Under the pieces are notes generated by a model. The model worked only from the letters and a program-made list of their open reading frames with translations. It did not search any database and was not told where the DNA came from. This document shows positions 24,354 through 32,929 of a stretch of DNA of 64,000 nt, piece by piece. This DNA comes from Planktophila sp965267775 (lineage in GTDB: Bacteria; Actinomycetota; Actinomycetes; Nanopelagicales; Nanopelagicaceae). Made by a program: the position numbers and the translations under genes. The stretch lies in the NCBI GenBank assembly GCA_965267775.1, contig OZ254140.1, forward strand, positions 744,001 through 808,000, in the 5' to 3' direction. The stretch's first letter is position 1. Each line of letters opens with the position of its first letter.

Positions 24354-25417
24354 GCGAGAACCTTCTCATATGCAGATTTCAATTCATCTTCAGTGACACC
24401 CTCTAGACGTCCACAATTTCCGATTGCGCTGAGGATAACGAAGCGAATATTCGAGCCGCGAGACTTCTTGTCGAGCGCCATCGCCGCGTAAAGGCTCGAC
24501 CAATTTGAGGCTCCCGGAATGTTTGTCAGTGAAATCGGAAGGCTTGCACCGGCTAAAATCGAACGATGTCGGGCTACAAGTTCATCGTCGATTAACCCCT
24601 TAAGGGAAGCAAGTTCTGCAACAAAGATCATTCCAATCGCTACCGCTTCACCATGGCGAATTGCATAATCCGAAACTCTTTCAATGGCATGTCCGAATGT
24701 ATGTCCATAGTTGAGAATCTCTCGGAGTTCTGACTCCTTAAAGTCTTCGCTGACTACCTTTGCCTTAGTTGAGATCGCACGCTCGATGAGATTATTTACA
24801 AGTCCAGGGTTGCTTCTGATGTGGCTAAGTGATGTTCCAGATACGAGATTGAGAATCTCTTCATCATCAATGAAGCCACACTTAATAACCTCTGCTAGGC
24901 CTGCGGCAAAATCACGATCGCTTAGAGTCTTTAACCACGCTGGGTCGATAATCACTGAAATCGGTGAGTGGAAGGCTCCGATGAGATTCTTTCCATAAGG
25001 AGAGTTGATACCTGTCTTGCCGCCTACTGATGCATCAACCATTCCAGCAAGAGTTGTAGGTACAGCTACCCAATCAATCCCACGTAACCATGACGCCGCT
25101 GCATAACCTGCGAGATCAGTAACCGTGCCTCCACCTATGGCAACGATGAGGTCGCTTCGAGTAAATCCAGCCTTGGCCAGCTCGCCCCAGATGTAGTTGA
25201 GAACAGCAGCGCTCTTACCTGCTTCACCATCCGGTATCGGCAAGGTCAGTACTTCGGCGTTACCAAAAACAAGTGAAGGCATATCAGCGGCCATGGTTGC
25301 TGGATAGATGATTGCAACGCGAGAGCGCTTAGTTACGAGTGGAGAGAGATCCCCGCGCCAATCGCCTGTGATGCGAACGGAATATGTGCGCTCTGCTCTT
25401 ACCTCAATCTCAGCCAC
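24350..25417 (-). CDS. aroB: 3-Dehydroquinate synthase
   Basis: Converts DAHP to 3-dehydroquinate using NAD+ and a divalent metal. The 355-residue protein has the NAD-binding GGGTVTDLAGYAAASWLRG (about 95-113), PTTLAGMVDASVGGKTGIN, and metal-ligand His residues in NYGHTFGHAIER and RHGEAVAIGM. It overlaps aroK by 8 bases and aroQ by 4. Confidence 0.96.
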   Translation of the reverse strand: MAEIEVRAERTYSVRITGDWRGDLSPLVTKRSRVAIIYPATMAADMPSLVFGNAEVLTLPIPDGEAGKSAAVLNYIWGELAKAGFTRSDLIVAIGGGTVTDLAGYAAASWLRGIDWVAVPTTLAGMVDASVGGKTGINSPYGKNLIGAFHSPISVIIDPAWLKTLSDRDFAAGLAEVIKCGFIDDEEILNLVSGTSLSHIRSNPGLVNNLIERAISTKAKVVSEDFKESELREILNYGHTFGHAIERVSDYAIRHGEAVAIGMIFVAELASLKGLIDDELVARHRSILAGASLPISLTNIPGASNWSSLYAAMALDKKSRGSNIRFVILSAIGNCGRLEGVTEDELKSAYEKVLA

Positions 25418-25943
25418 GTTCTATCCCCTTGCCTCGTAATTCAAAAGCTATTCCAATTTCTGATGCAATATCTTCAACGCTCTTACTATCTACTTCGCAG
25501 ATATAAGTCGCGACTCCTTCATAGATAGGCGCTCGTTCATTCATCAAATTCTGCCACTGCGCTCGAGGATTGCCCATCAAGAGCGGACGGCCTTGGTTGA
25601 AACCAACGCGCGATGAGACCTGTGAGAGCGAGATCTTGAGGTAGACGACGAAGGCGCCCGATGCACGGAGAGCAGATTGCGCATCCGTTGAAAGACATGC
25701 ACCACCGCCTAGTGAAAGCACTGTTTCATCTTCTAACAACGCCGTGCGGAGAATGATCTTCTCGAGCGCTCTAAATTCATCTTCACCATCTTCGATGAAG
25801 ATATCTGAAATTTCTCGACCGCTTTGAGAGACAATCATTTCATCTGTATCTCGAAATGAGAGTGAGAAATCCTCAGCAAGTGCCCGACCCACAGTTGTCT
25901 TTCCAGAACCCATGGGGCCGATCAAGATAATTCGAGGTGCCAT
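25410..25943 (-). CDS. aroK: Shikimate kinase
   Basis: Phosphorylates shikimate with ATP. The 177-residue P-loop kinase has Walker A GPMGSGKTTVG (9-19), the shikimate-site RDTDEMI and the later EDEFRALEKIIL and LSLGGGACLS, plus the lid RVGFNQGRPLL. The ATG follows the aroC stop codon with no gap. Normal length. Confidence 0.95.
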   Translation of the reverse strand: MAPRIILIGPMGSGKTTVGRALAEDFSLSFRDTDEMIVSQSGREISDIFIEDGEDEFRALEKIILRTALLEDETVLSLGGGACLSTDAQSALRASGAFVVYLKISLSQVSSRVGFNQGRPLLMGNPRAQWQNLMNERAPIYEGVATYICEVDSKSVEDIASEIGIAFELRGKGIERG

Positions 25944-27125
25944 TTACTTAAAACGAAGATTTTCCATATATGAGAGATAGTTTCGACGGGTCTCAGCGAC
26001 TGAGTCTCCCCCGAACTTCTCAAGAACTGCCTCCGCTAGAACGAGAGCGGCCATAGCTTCTCCGACAACTCCTGCAGCGGGAACTGCGCAGACATCTGAT
26101 CGCTGGTTAATAGCTTTTGCCGCCTCACCTGAGATGACATCGATTGTGTCGAGCGCCTTAGGAACAGTTGAGATTGGCTTCATTGCGATTGAAACACGGA
26201 GCGCTTCGCCATTAGACATTCCACCCTCAGTACCACCAGCGCGATCTGTTCTGCGAACAATCTTGCCCGAGGCGTCACGTTCAATCTCATCGTGTGCTTG
26301 AGAACCACGACGTGATGCTGATGTAAATCCATCTCCAACAGCAACGCCCTTAATAGCTTGAATGCCCATCATGGCAGCTGCAAGTCGAGCATCGAGTCGT
26401 CGATCCCAATGCACATGTGAGCCAAGACCTGGAGGCAAGTTATAGGCGAGAATTTCGCAGACGCCACCGAGAGTGTCACCATCTTTATGGGCCGCTTCAA
26501 TCTCAGCGACCATCGCCGTTGAGAATTCTGGATATGCGCATCGGACAGGATCGGCATCGATGCGATCCATCTCAGCTGGCAAAGGAAGTGGTAGACCTTC
26601 AGAGATTGAGATCGTTCCAATTGAAGTTACATGGCTGAAGATTTCAATTCCGACGCTCTGTTGTAGAAAAGCTCGAGCGATGGCGCCTAGCGCAACACGT
26701 GCTGCAGTTTCACGCGCACTTGCACGTTCAAGAATTGGTCGCGCATCATCAAAGTCATATTTCTGCATACCAACTAGATCGGCGTGACCTGGTCGTGGAC
26801 GAGAAAGTGGAGCATTGCGGGCAAGATCTTTAATCTCATCAATCGGAAGCGGATCGGCCGACATGACCTTCTCCCACTTAGGCCATTCGCTATTGCCTAC
26901 CTGAATCGAGATTGGACCACCTTGGCTCTCACCAAGTCGAACGCCGCCAAGAATCGAAACTTTATCGGCTTCAAAATTCTGACGAGCACCGCGTCCAGTC
27001 CCTAGTCGACGTCGAGCAAGATGCTTATCAATATCTGCAGTCGAAATCGAGATATGGGCGGGCATGCCTTCGATGATGGCAGAGAGAGCTTGTCCATGTG
27101 ATTCACCGGCTGTTATCCAACGCAT
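25944..27125 (-). CDS. aroC: Chorismate synthase
   Basis: Converts EPSP to chorismate with reduced FMN; the product feeds the pabB/pabC and trp genes present elsewhere in the window. The 393-residue protein starts MRWITAGESHGQALSAIIEG, has the signature RRRLGTGRGARQ, RPRPGHADLVG, ERASARETAARVALGA and the C-terminal RSDVCAVPAAGVVGEAM. ATG 27125 is chosen over an extension of 12 codons because the family N-terminus begins there. First gene of aroC-aroK-aroB-aroQ. Confidence 0.96.
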   Translation of the reverse strand: MRWITAGESHGQALSAIIEGMPAHISISTADIDKHLARRRLGTGRGARQNFEADKVSILGGVRLGESQGGPISIQVGNSEWPKWEKVMSADPLPIDEIKDLARNAPLSRPRPGHADLVGMQKYDFDDARPILERASARETAARVALGAIARAFLQQSVGIEIFSHVTSIGTISISEGLPLPLPAEMDRIDADPVRCAYPEFSTAMVAEIEAAHKDGDTLGGVCEILAYNLPPGLGSHVHWDRRLDARLAAAMMGIQAIKGVAVGDGFTSASRRGSQAHDEIERDASGKIVRRTDRAGGTEGGMSNGEALRVSIAMKPISTVPKALDTIDVISGEAAKAINQRSDVCAVPAAGVVGEAMAALVLAEAVLEKFGGDSVAETRRNYLSYMENLRFK

Positions 27126-27178
27126 GCCCGTATTGTCGCAGACCGAGGCTGCCAGGCGCACCCCAAATAGGGTTCGAT

Positions 27179-27571
27179 TCAGATAGCGAGATAGCCGATG
27201 AGGAATGGCAGCAGTAATACATGAGCGAAGGCGACTGAACCTTGCAATGAGCGGCGAAAAATCAGCTGTGAAATCAAGGTAAATACGAGGGCGACAATTG
27301 TGAGGTAGAGGTAATTCAGGGAGGTGACTATCGCGCCTTGAGTAATCAGTAGCCCAATGAGCAACTTGAGATCACCCATTCCAATTCTTGCAATAGTGAA
27401 AAGAATTGAGGCTAGCGAAATCGCAAAAAAGGTTTTAGTTGCATGGATTGGATGCGGAGAGAATAGTTGAAGTGCGGTGAAGCAGAGAATGCTTACATTT
27501 GAAATTCGATGGGTAAGAGCATCTCGCACAATGATCTGTGCCGAAAAGGCAAAGAGAGCAAGGTTGAACAT
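27179..27571 (-). CDS. Small A24-family prepilin-peptidase-like membrane protein
   Basis: The 130-residue hydrophobic protein has about five membrane segments. Two aspartates match the type IV prepilin peptidase pair: D17 in VRDALTHRISN and the GxGD-type motif GMGDLK near residue 64-69. The N-terminal methyltransferase domain of full PilD is absent, as in the short actinobacterial form found near aroE (for example mycobacterial Rv2551c, from memory). It may process Flp/Tad pilins, but no pilus gene is in the window. A TAGCCT hexamer stands exactly 6 bases before the ATG. Confidence 0.8.
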   Translation of the reverse strand: MFNLALFAFSAQIIVRDALTHRISNVSILCFTALQLFSPHPIHATKTFFAISLASILFTIARIGMGDLKLLIGLLITQGAIVTSLNYLYLTIVALVFTLISQLIFRRSLQGSVAFAHVLLLPFLIGYLAI

Positions 27572-27577
27572 TGATTG

Positions 27578-27583
27578 AGGCTA
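27578..27583 (-). promoter_or_regulatory. -10 element, leaderless promoter of the A24 peptidase gene
   Basis: TAGCCT, then CAATCA, then the ATG at 27571. It sits in the 47-base gap after aroE. Confidence 0.5.
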
Positions 27584-27618
27584 CCGAGAAAAGAGAAGGC
27601 CTCAATATCTCCTGTGGA

Positions 27619-28425
27619 TTAGCGAATTGCCTTCTTGAGAATTGGACGTAAATGCGTCGCCAGAGCTAATTCATCGAGTTCACGGTTGAGTGCGAGCGAG
27701 AGCTGCGCGATGCCTTGATAGAGAAGGAGTTCAAGGCCATTGATCACTGATCCGCCACTATCAGACCAGCGCGAGGCCAATACTGTCGGCCATGGTTTGT
27801 AAATCACATCAAAGAGAAGAGAACATGAACCTTGAGAGAGGGAGTCTGCCAATAGATCAGCGGCACCCGCCGGAGTTGTATTCACCACGAAGTCGTAATC
27901 TCCAAAACCGGGTGAATCGCTCCAACGTAGATATTCAAATACTGACTTCTCAACAGCGCTCTCGAGAACTTCGCGACGTGTGCTCGTGCGTCCTAGGACA
28001 ACTATCTCCTCAGCAACGCCATCTAGAGCGCCAACAACCGCGCGCGCAGTACCACCAGCTCCTAAAACGAGAGCTCTCTTAAATTTTGAGTATCCCTCGT
28101 TCTTGAGGGCGCCAATCAATCCCAAACCATCGGTACTTGTGAGATGCCATTGGTCGCTGCGCTGATAGAGCGTATTTGCAGATTGAATCCGATTCACAAG
28201 TGGATCAATTGCGACATCTAAGGTCAGCCCCTCCTCTTTCAACGGCATGGTGATAGAAAAATAGTCAAACTCTTCTTTATGTGCAGTGAAGAAAGAAGAG
28301 AGGTTATCTAGAGCCACCTCTTGACGTATGTAATCCCCTGAAATGCCAAGGAATTGAAATGCTTCCCGATGAAGGAGCGGAGAGAGTGAGTGCTCAACCG
28401 GTGAACCGAGTACCGCGCCTCTCAT
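27619..28425 (-). CDS. aroE: Shikimate dehydrogenase
   Basis: Reduces 3-dehydroshikimate with NADPH. The 268-residue protein has the substrate site GSPVEHSLSPLLHREAF at the N terminus, catalytic Lys in ITMPLKEEGL, the dinucleotide loop LVLGAGGTARAVVGAL (about 116-131), NTTPAGAADLL and NGLELLLYQG near the end. Two consecutive ATGs occur; AGGAG is 6 bases before the second (28425). It overlaps the mltG stop codon. Confidence 0.94.
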   Translation of the reverse strand: MRGAVLGSPVEHSLSPLLHREAFQFLGISGDYIRQEVALDNLSSFFTAHKEEFDYFSITMPLKEEGLTLDVAIDPLVNRIQSANTLYQRSDQWHLTSTDGLGLIGALKNEGYSKFKRALVLGAGGTARAVVGALDGVAEEIVVLGRTSTRREVLESAVEKSVFEYLRWSDSPGFGDYDFVVNTTPAGAADLLADSLSQGSCSLLFDVIYKPWPTVLASRWSDSGGSVINGLELLLYQGIAQLSLALNRELDELALATHLRPILKKAIR

Positions 28426-29453
28426 CATTTGCTCCTAAATTTTCCAGCTCTGAGGTTCTTCTTATAGAGAACCTTCCATGAATTGAATTGATCTATTGAA
28501 TCCGTGAACCGAGTATCTCCCGGCGCAACAGTGATGAAGAAGAGCCACGCCCCAGATTCAGGGTGAGTTGCCGCATACATCGCTTCAAATCCAGGGTTAT
28601 TGATTGGACCGGGAGGGAGTCCATATCGTCGATAGGTATTGTATGGAGAATTTATGAAAGTTGATTGAGTGCTCAAAAAGACTGAACCACGGCTCTGCTT
28701 TATATAGTGCACCGTCGAATCGAATTGAAGTGGCATCCCCTTTGTGAGTCGGTTACGTACAACCTGAGATATCTTCGCGAAGTCTTTTCTATCGCCTTCA
28801 GCTTGAACAAGTGATGCGATTGTTAAGAGTTGGGATGGAGTGAACTTGCCAGAACCTTGCGAGACTCCGCTCTTCGATAATTCACTGCCTCCGCGATAAA
28901 TCATTGCCGTGAGAATTTCAGAAACAGTTGTCGAGGTATCGAAACTATATTGAGCGGGAAAGAGGAGCCCCTCGAGCGTTGTAAATGGCTGCGGAATATG
29001 GGCGTGAGAGAAAGCTTGATCTACATCCATCTTGGAATAACCGATTGAAATGAGGGATTTCTTAATCTCGCTATTCCATGCACCTTCATTAATGGAGAGA
29101 AGGTTTCCGATCCGTTTGGAGTCGAGCAGCTGCTCTAACGCATCTGATGCACAAATCTTGAGATCAATTTCGTGAACTCCTGGTGCGATTCGACCAGAGC
29201 GAGGATTCGAGACAGCCAATCTAAAGAATGATTGTGAAGATGCAACGACGCCTTTATGGAAGAGCTCTTGTGCAATCTCTGAACCAGTCTCCCCTGATTT
29301 GATATCTATCGAAACTGAATCAGATTGCGTCACTGAGCACGGAAAATCTGGCGCGGCTGAAACGCCTGGCTTCACAAAGTGGATAAGGCCAATGATTGCA
29401 AAGGCAAGTGCCACTCCGGCGAAGCCACGGAGGTTATCTCTACTTATTCTCAT
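28425..29453 (-). CDS. mltG: Endolytic murein transglycosylase MltG (YceG-like)
   Basis: Membrane-anchored enzyme that cleaves nascent glycan strands, setting peptidoglycan chain length. One N-terminal membrane segment (GFAGVALAFAIIGLIHFV, about 9-26) precedes the extracytoplasmic LysM-like and YceG domains. The catalytic Glu is in LVQAEGDRKDFAKISQVVRNRL (split here for length: E follows VQA), with the conserved NTYRRYGLPPGPINNPG. The ATG at 29453 (MRISRDNLRG) overlaps ruvX by 14 bases; a TTG at 29471 is an alternative start. Synteny alaS-ruvX-mltG-aroE is as in mycobacteria. Confidence 0.92.
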   Translation of the reverse strand: MRISRDNLRGFAGVALAFAIIGLIHFVKPGVSAAPDFPCSVTQSDSVSIDIKSGETGSEIAQELFHKGVVASSQSFFRLAVSNPRSGRIAPGVHEIDLKICASDALEQLLDSKRIGNLLSINEGAWNSEIKKSLISIGYSKMDVDQAFSHAHIPQPFTTLEGLLFPAQYSFDTSTTVSEILTAMIYRGGSELSKSGVSQGSGKFTPSQLLTIASLVQAEGDRKDFAKISQVVRNRLTKGMPLQFDSTVHYIKQSRGSVFLSTQSTFINSPYNTYRRYGLPPGPINNPGFEAMYAATHPESGAWLFFITVAPGDTRFTDSIDQFNSWKVLYKKNLRAGKFRSK

Positions 29454-29859
29454 GGAGAAGACCGCTCTCAAGAATTGCTACCGCCGACATAGAGTCGATA
29501 AGCGATCTCGAATCTTTCGCGCTCTTTCCTGCCTCATGGAGTTTCTTCTGCGCGCCAACCGTAGACATACGTTCATCAATATAAGTAATCGGTAGATTGG
29601 TGATCTCACCCAATTTCGTAGCAAAAGCACGAACCTTCTCAACTGATTCACCATCAGAGCCCGAGAGATGTTTAGGCAAACCAAGATAGATAACTATCGG
29701 TTGAAATTCATCGAGGAGAGATGCAATCTCTCGAAACACCTTTGGATGTCTGGAATCTAAGAAAGGTAATGGAGTAGCCAAAACTCCATCGGGATCGCAG
29801 ATTGCTACACCTATGCGAGCATCGCCATAATCGAAAGCGATTCTGCGACCTCTAGACAT
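29440..29859 (-). CDS. ruvX: Putative pre-16S rRNA nuclease / Holliday junction resolvase-like RuvX (YqgF)
   Basis: The 139-residue RNase H-fold protein starts SRGRRIAFDYGDARIGVAI, with the first catalytic Asp at about residue 10, and has IVIYLGLPKHLSGSDG and the C-terminal YIDERMSTVGA (Glu). Family members are implicated in 16S rRNA 5' maturation. ATG 29859 lies one base past the alaS stop codon; the longer in-frame extension into alaS has no family support. Confidence 0.93.
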   Translation of the reverse strand: MSRGRRIAFDYGDARIGVAICDPDGVLATPLPFLDSRHPKVFREIASLLDEFQPIVIYLGLPKHLSGSDGESVEKVRAFATKLGEITNLPITYIDERMSTVGAQKKLHEAGKSAKDSRSLIDSMSAVAILESGLLHENK

Positions 29860-29860
29860 A

Positions 29861-32536
29861 TTACTTTCCAGAGATTTTTGCAGCGATTGCTTCAAGAGCC
29901 TCGCGCGACTTGGAAGCATCAACTCCTCCGCCTTGAGCGAAGTCATCTTTACCGCCACCGCCACCGCCGAGAATAGTTGAACCAATCTTCACAAGTTCAC
30001 CAGCCTTGATACCGGCAGCACGCGCAGCATCAGATGCTGTCGCAACGAGAACTGGTCGGCCGCCTGATGCGCTGATGAGAGCCACTACAGAGTTTGCAGA
30101 TCGTGAACGGAGTTCTAGGGCAATCTTCTTGAGATCATCTCCTGATACGCCATCGGGAAGTAAACCTGCGATGAGTGAAGTCTCACCAAATGTCACCGCA
30201 GTCGCAGCAAGTGAGTCAACACTTGCGAGTGCTTGAGCCGAACGAAGAGCTGCGAGCTCCTTCTCAACCTCCTTGATCTTATCGAGTAGGCCTTGAATAC
30301 GTTCTGGAAGTTCTTCAACGCGTGCGCCCTTGATCAAATCAGTGAGTGAGTTGAGAAGGATATGTTCACGAGCCAGGAAGCTGTAAGCATCTGCACCTAC
30401 TAGAGCCTCAACGCGACGGACACCAGCTCCAATAGATGATTCACCAATCAGCTTCACAACTCCGAGTTGGCCAGAATTAGAAACGTGTGTACCTCCACAG
30501 AGCTCACGTGCCCAATCACCGACGCTAACAACGCGAACCTGATCGCCATACTTCTCACCGAAGAGCGCCATAGCGCCAATCTTCTTAGCGGCATCTTGCG
30601 TCATTACCTCGGCAGTGACGCTGAGATTATTGAGGAGGAGCGCATTAACGCGACCTTCAACATCATTGAGTACTCCCGCTGAGACCGCACCGGTCGATGG
30701 GAAGTCGAAGCGGAAACGCCCTGGAGAGTTCTCAGAACCTGCCTGAGTTGCAGTCTCGCCGAGAATTTCACGGAAAGCCTTATGAACCATGTGTGTTGCA
30801 GTATGTGCACGAGAGATTGCATTACGTCGCTCGACATCGATTACTGCATGCCCAGCAGAACCGACGCTGATCTCGCCAGAGATGACGCGGCCTCGGTGAA
30901 CTGAGAGGCCCTTAACTGGAGATTGCACATCAGAGATATCAATGATTGCGCCGTTTGCGAGAGTGATGCGGCCACCATCTGCAAGTTGTCCGCCACCTTC
31001 TGCATAGAAAGGTGTTGCATCGAGGATGACTTCAACATCGTCACCTTCGCTTGCGCTGGTTACGCTCACTCCATCAACGAGAATTCCATTAACTTTAGAA
31101 TCTGTCTCTGTATGTGTGTAACCAATAAAGTTAGTTATGCCTTTGTCATCTGCAATCTTGCGATACTCGGTGAGGTCGGTATGACCGCTCTTCTTCGCCT
31201 TTGCATCAGCCTTAGCGCGATCACGCTGTTCCTTCATCAGTCGACGGAATCCATCCTCATCAACTTCTAGACCTTCTTCACGTGCCATTTCTAGTGTGAG
31301 ATCAAATGGGAAACCGTAAGTATCGTGAAGCTTAAAGACTTCATCGCCTGGAAGAACGCTCTTCTTCTCACTCTTGAGTGCAGTAGTTGCAAGATCAAAG
31401 ATTTGTGTACCGCTCTTGAGCGTTGACAGGAATGACTCCTCCTCAGAAGTGGCAACAGCGAGGATGCGCTTGGTATCTGTGACGAGCTCTGGATATTGAG
31501 GACCCATCGCGCCAATTGCCGCTTGGGTGAGCTCGGCCATGATTGCATCATTTGTACCGAGAAGGCGCATATTACGAATTGTGCGGCGCATCATGCGTCG
31601 CAGAACATAGCCACGACCTTCATTGCCTGGAGTGACTCCATCGCCGATCAACATTGCAGCTGTTCGTGCATGATCTGCAATAACGCGGAGCGAAACATCG
31701 CTCTTCTCTGATGCGCCATATTTAACGCCCGAGAGATCCATCGCCTTTGTGAGAATCTGCATCGTTGTATCGATCTCGTAGATGTTCTCGACACCTTGCA
31801 AGAGGGCCGCAGCTCGTTCAAGTCCAAGACCTGTATCGATGCTCTTCGCTGGAAGTTCGCCGAGGATTGGATATCCATCCTTACCGCCGCCTGCACCGCG
31901 CTCATTCTGCATGAAGACGAGGTTCCAAATTTCGAGGTAACGGTTCTCATCTGCGATAGGACCGCCATCGCGACCATATGCAGGTCCGCGATCAAAGTAA
32001 ATTTCAGAGCATGGACCACATGGACCAGGTACGCCCATAGACCAGAAGTTATCGGCCATATCGCGACGCTGAATTCGTTCTTTTGGAATACCTATCTTCT
32101 TATGCCAAATCTCTTCCGCTTCATCATCATCAAGATAAACAGTGACCCAGAGCTTCTCTTCTGGGAAACCGTAACCACCATCAGAGATTGGCTTGGTAAG
32201 AAGTTCCCACGCTAGAGCGATTGCACCCTCTTTAAAGTAATTACCAAATGAGAAGTTTCCGCACATCTGGAAGAAAGATGCGTGGCGTGTTGTCTTGCCG
32301 ACCTCATCAATATCGAGTGTACGAACGCACTTCTGCACAGATGTCGCACGCTCAAAGGGAGGCTTTACCTCACCGAGGAAGTACGGCTTAAATGGAACCA
32401 TTCCTGCATTAACGAGAAGGAGGTTGGGATCATCTGCGATTAGTGATGCAGATGGAACAACGGTGTGATTGAGCCCTAATGAGTTTCCAGATTCAAAGAA
32501 GCGGAGCCAACGGGAGCGGATTTCAGCAGATTGCAC
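29861..32536 (-). CDS. alaS: Alanyl-tRNA synthetase
   Basis: Charges tRNA-Ala and edits mischarged Ser/Gly. At 891 residues it is full length. The class II core is at the N terminus (SADDPNLLLVNAGMVPFKP-like motif region near 30-55, and FSFGNYFKEGAIALAWELL). The editing domain has HTATHMVHKAFREIL, and ELCGGTHVSNSGQLG supplies the Cys/His zinc ligands. The C-terminal DHHA1 domain ends GGGGGKDDFAQGGG. The start is GTG 32536 (QSAEIRSRWLRFFES). It is 8 bases downstream of the DUF948 gene. Confidence 0.97.
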   Translation of the reverse strand: MQSAEIRSRWLRFFESGNSLGLNHTVVPSASLIADDPNLLLVNAGMVPFKPYFLGEVKPPFERATSVQKCVRTLDIDEVGKTTRHASFFQMCGNFSFGNYFKEGAIALAWELLTKPISDGGYGFPEEKLWVTVYLDDDEAEEIWHKKIGIPKERIQRRDMADNFWSMGVPGPCGPCSEIYFDRGPAYGRDGGPIADENRYLEIWNLVFMQNERGAGGGKDGYPILGELPAKSIDTGLGLERAAALLQGVENIYEIDTTMQILTKAMDLSGVKYGASEKSDVSLRVIADHARTAAMLIGDGVTPGNEGRGYVLRRMMRRTIRNMRLLGTNDAIMAELTQAAIGAMGPQYPELVTDTKRILAVATSEEESFLSTLKSGTQIFDLATTALKSEKKSVLPGDEVFKLHDTYGFPFDLTLEMAREEGLEVDEDGFRRLMKEQRDRAKADAKAKKSGHTDLTEYRKIADDKGITNFIGYTHTETDSKVNGILVDGVSVTSASEGDDVEVILDATPFYAEGGGQLADGGRITLANGAIIDISDVQSPVKGLSVHRGRVISGEISVGSAGHAVIDVERRNAISRAHTATHMVHKAFREILGETATQAGSENSPGRFRFDFPSTGAVSAGVLNDVEGRVNALLLNNLSVTAEVMTQDAAKKIGAMALFGEKYGDQVRVVSVGDWARELCGGTHVSNSGQLGVVKLIGESSIGAGVRRVEALVGADAYSFLAREHILLNSLTDLIKGARVEELPERIQGLLDKIKEVEKELAALRSAQALASVDSLAATAVTFGETSLIAGLLPDGVSGDDLKKIALELRSRSANSVVALISASGGRPVLVATASDAARAAGIKAGELVKIGSTILGGGGGGKDDFAQGGGVDASKSREALEAIAAKISGK

Positions 32537-32544
32537 GGTGAGGG

Positions 32545-32907
32545 CTACTCAGCTTTCTTTTTAGCTTTACGTCCCTTGCTGATCTGAGCTGCACTCAGAA
32601 GCGCACCAGCCACTTTGACTGCAGGACCGTTCTTCTCCATAAAACCTGTCGTTGCATTGGTGACCTTTGTTGTCACTTCTTCAACGTTCTTGGTAATTCG
32701 GGCGAAACTTTCAAGAGGGCTATTGATGAGCTCGAGGGTACGTGTCGACTCTTCAAGGAGTGGAGTTGTGTCATCGGTAAGCGCCTTCAAGCTAGTCGAT
32801 GCCTCATCAACTAGTTTGCCCACACGTACGACGACATATGCGACCGCGACCGCGATAATCAGCAGTGACACTGATGCGATGATCGTTGCAATTCCACCTG
32901 GACCCAT
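32545..32907 (-). CDS. DUF948 membrane-anchored protein
   Basis: The 120-residue protein has one N-terminal membrane segment (IATIIASVSLLIIAVAVAYV, about 5-24), then a long helical region with coiled-coil character (KLVDEASTSLKALTDD..., LEESTRTLELIN), and a lysine-rich C terminus ending GRKAKKKAE. This is the DUF948 family, commonly next to alaS in Actinobacteria; the function is unknown. A TAGGCT hexamer stands exactly 6 bases before the ATG, so alaS may be expressed from this promoter as second gene. Confidence 0.82.
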   Translation of the reverse strand: MGPGGIATIIASVSLLIIAVAVAYVVVRVGKLVDEASTSLKALTDDTTPLLEESTRTLELINSPLESFARITKNVEEVTTKVTNATTGFMEKNGPAVKVAGALLSAAQISKGRKAKKKAE

Positions 32908-32913
32908 GTTTGT

Positions 32914-32919
32914 AGCCTA
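32914..32919 (-). promoter_or_regulatory. -10 element, leaderless promoter of the DUF948-alaS unit
   Basis: TAGGCT, then ACAAAC, then the ATG at 32907. It lies in the 22-base gap after aspS. Confidence 0.5.
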
Positions 32920-32929
32920 CCGCTCCTCT

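Noticed and set aside
29860..29985. N-terminal extension of ruvX into alaS
   Set aside because: The RNase H fold starts at MSRGRRIAFDYG; the extension is the alaS 3' end in another frame.
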